From NCBI GenBank assembly GCA_011390385.1, contig JAABSN010000219.1:1-5445 (forward strand): a stretch of DNA of 5,445 nucleotides, written 5' to 3'. This document shows positions 4,999 to 5,445 of the stretch, one piece after another. This DNA is from Thioalkalivibrio nitratireducens. Lineage in GTDB: Bacteria > Pseudomonadota > Gammaproteobacteria > Ectothiorhodospirales > Ectothiorhodospiraceae. Under the pieces are notes generated by a model. The model worked only from the letters and a program-made list of their open reading frames with translations, did no database searches and was not told the DNA's origin. Each line of letters opens with the position of its first letter. The stretch's first letter is position 1. The position numbers were made by a program, and so were the translations under genes.

Positions 4999-5121
4999 GC
5001 CACATAACGTGAATTAGACCGGATGCGCTCGATACTGCGAGCGCCAGACAGACCGCCAATCGACGGAACCGTAGATAAACCTCTACAATTCGAAGGAGAG
5101 CCATCGGTTCTAATTCCGGCG
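4999..5121 (+). other. attC-like recombination site of the cassette
   Basis: R'' box ACATAAC within GCCACATAAC (4999-5008), L'' arm GAATTAGACCGGATG (5011-5025), a variable centre containing a perfect 7-bp hairpin (GCGCTCG 5025-5031 with CGAGCGC 5038-5044) and a smaller one (5071-5086), then the L' arm CATCGGTTCTAATTC (5102-5116) and CCGGCG up to the proposed cut. L'' and L' pair over 8 bp and two 3-bp blocks with one bulge on each strand, as attC arms do. The length, about 123 nt plus the R' box, is within the known attC range. AAGGAG at 5094-5099 has no start codon at a useful distance. Confidence 0.55.
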
Positions 5122-5144
5122 AATTCGACCTAATTAGAGCCGAT
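5103..5144 (+). repeat. 13-bp inverted repeat upstream of the YdjM-like gene
   Basis: ATCGGTTCTAATT (5103-5115) pairs with AATTAGAGCCGAT (5132-5144) at 13 positions including one G-T wobble; the 16-nt loop contains the palindrome CGAATTCG. The left arm is also the L' arm of the attC-like site, and the right arm is an 11-of-13 direct repeat of the L'' arm (5012-5024). No T-run follows, so it is not an intrinsic terminator; a second attC remnant or an operator for the gene starting at 5158 are alternatives. Confidence 0.55.
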
Positions 5145-5157
5145 CAGCAAAACACTC

Positions 5158-5445
5158 ATGCTCACCCCCACCCACCTCATAACCGCCCAGACCGCATACC
5201 TTGCCGCCTGCCTCAGCGCCAACCACTCCCCAGCGCCCCCCGAGGCCGCGATCGCCATGGCGCTAGGCATACTCCCCGACATCGACCATCGCCAGGGCCT
5301 CATCGGGCGCATGTTTCCGCCCCTCTCCGAGTGGCTGGAGCACCAGTTCGGCCACCGCACCTTCACCCACTCCCTGCTCATCCTCACCGCCGCCACCCTG
5401 CTCGCCTGGTGGCTGCTGCCCGCCGGTTACGCCCTCGCCGTGTTC
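5158..5445 (+). CDS. YdjM/DUF457-like metal-dependent membrane hydrolase, N-terminal part
   Basis: The frame is open from ATG 5158 to the window edge (96 codons); the 3' end is missing. The pattern is that of LexA-regulated YdjM-type inner-membrane proteins: an early His (THL, residue 6), an Ala-rich helix ending GILPDIDHRQG (37-47) with Asp and His ligands, then FGHRTFTHSLL (64-74) leading into a membrane helix (about 72-88). Family members are polytopic membrane proteins with a putative zinc-dependent hydrolase site; the substrate is unknown and the hydrolase label is inferred from the motifs. Only weak ribosome binding sequence precedes the start. High GC, like the genes before the cassette. 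A reverse-strand open frame across this gene is a shadow. Confidence 0.82.
   Translation, partial: MLTPTHLITAQTAYLAACLSANHSPAPPEAAIAMALGILPDIDHRQGLIGRMFPPLSEWLEHQFGHRTFTHSLLILTAATLLAWWLLPAGYALAVF

Larger units (their letters stand above)
4395..5121 (+). mobile_element. Putative integron-type gene cassette
   Basis: One gene fills the unit: its GTG start lies 5 nt from the left boundary (G^TTATGTGGC, cut after 4394) and its TAA is followed at once by GCCACATAAC (4999-5008), the exact inverse of the left end. If 5121 is joined to 4395, the junction rebuilds a site whose arms pair: GCCACATAACG with CGTTATGTGGC, then GAATTAGA with TCTAATTC, then CCG and ATG blocks separated by single bulged bases. 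That is the R''-L''...L'-R' layout of attC in a circular integron cassette. Lower GC than the surrounding genes (50-57% in the two lines I counted, against 73% in a line of the ATPase gene) supports separate origin. The base after the right end is A (GAATTC) instead of the canonical GTT, and no integrase is in the window. Confidence 0.6.

Noticed and set aside
5025..5044. Intrinsic terminator (GCGCTCG/CGAGCGC hairpin)
   Set aside because: No T-run follows the stem; it fits better as the variable centre of the attC-like site.

Overview
The window is high-GC bacterial DNA (about 65-73% GC in most genes) from a mobile element, probably an integrative element, plasmid or prophage-like island of a gammaproteobacterium. 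This rests on gene content: a rep-type protein with iterons inside its own gene, a compact orphan-type C5 cytosine methyltransferase, a VRR-NUC nuclease, a small zinc-ribbon protein, a ribosome-modulation-factor-like protein and a YdjM-type membrane hydrolase. No single host genus can be named from the sequence.

Layout, all on the + strand. (1) Positions 1-4283 are one unbroken string of ten genes, every junction overlapping by 1-31 nt: 3' part of a replication protein (1-559), C5 methyltransferase (556-1272), 56-aa unknown (1272-1442), VRR-NUC nuclease (1439-1873), 88-aa unknown (1843-2109), double-CxxC zinc-ribbon protein (2102-2317), RMF-like protein (2314-2514), a secreted half-length TolC-like protein (2511-3146), a 70-aa beta-rich unknown (3143-3355), and a P-loop ATPase with two C-terminal membrane helices (3348-4283). 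The string looks like one translationally coupled operon. The first half is DNA-directed (replication, modification, nuclease); the last three genes look envelope-directed.

(2) Positions 4284-5157 break this pattern. Here sits a lower-GC gene for a Dcm-like 'HPPC' protein whose start lies 5 nt after a GTTATGTGGC sequence and whose stop codon directly abuts the exact inverse, GCCACATAAC. Joining the two ends (5121 to 4395) rebuilds an almost perfectly palindromic site with R-box and L-box arms and unpaired bases, which is the architecture of an integron attC site. I therefore read 4395-5121 as an integron-type gene cassette, apparently sitting alone or at a degenerate site inside the mobile element; no integrase is visible.

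(3) From 5158 to the window end is the 5' part of a YdjM/DUF457-like metal-dependent membrane hydrolase.

The most novel-looking items are the cassette with its reconstructable attC, the TolC-like/small protein/membrane-ATPase trio, the iteron array coding for a peptide repeat inside rep, and recurring (CAC)n runs at gene junctions.
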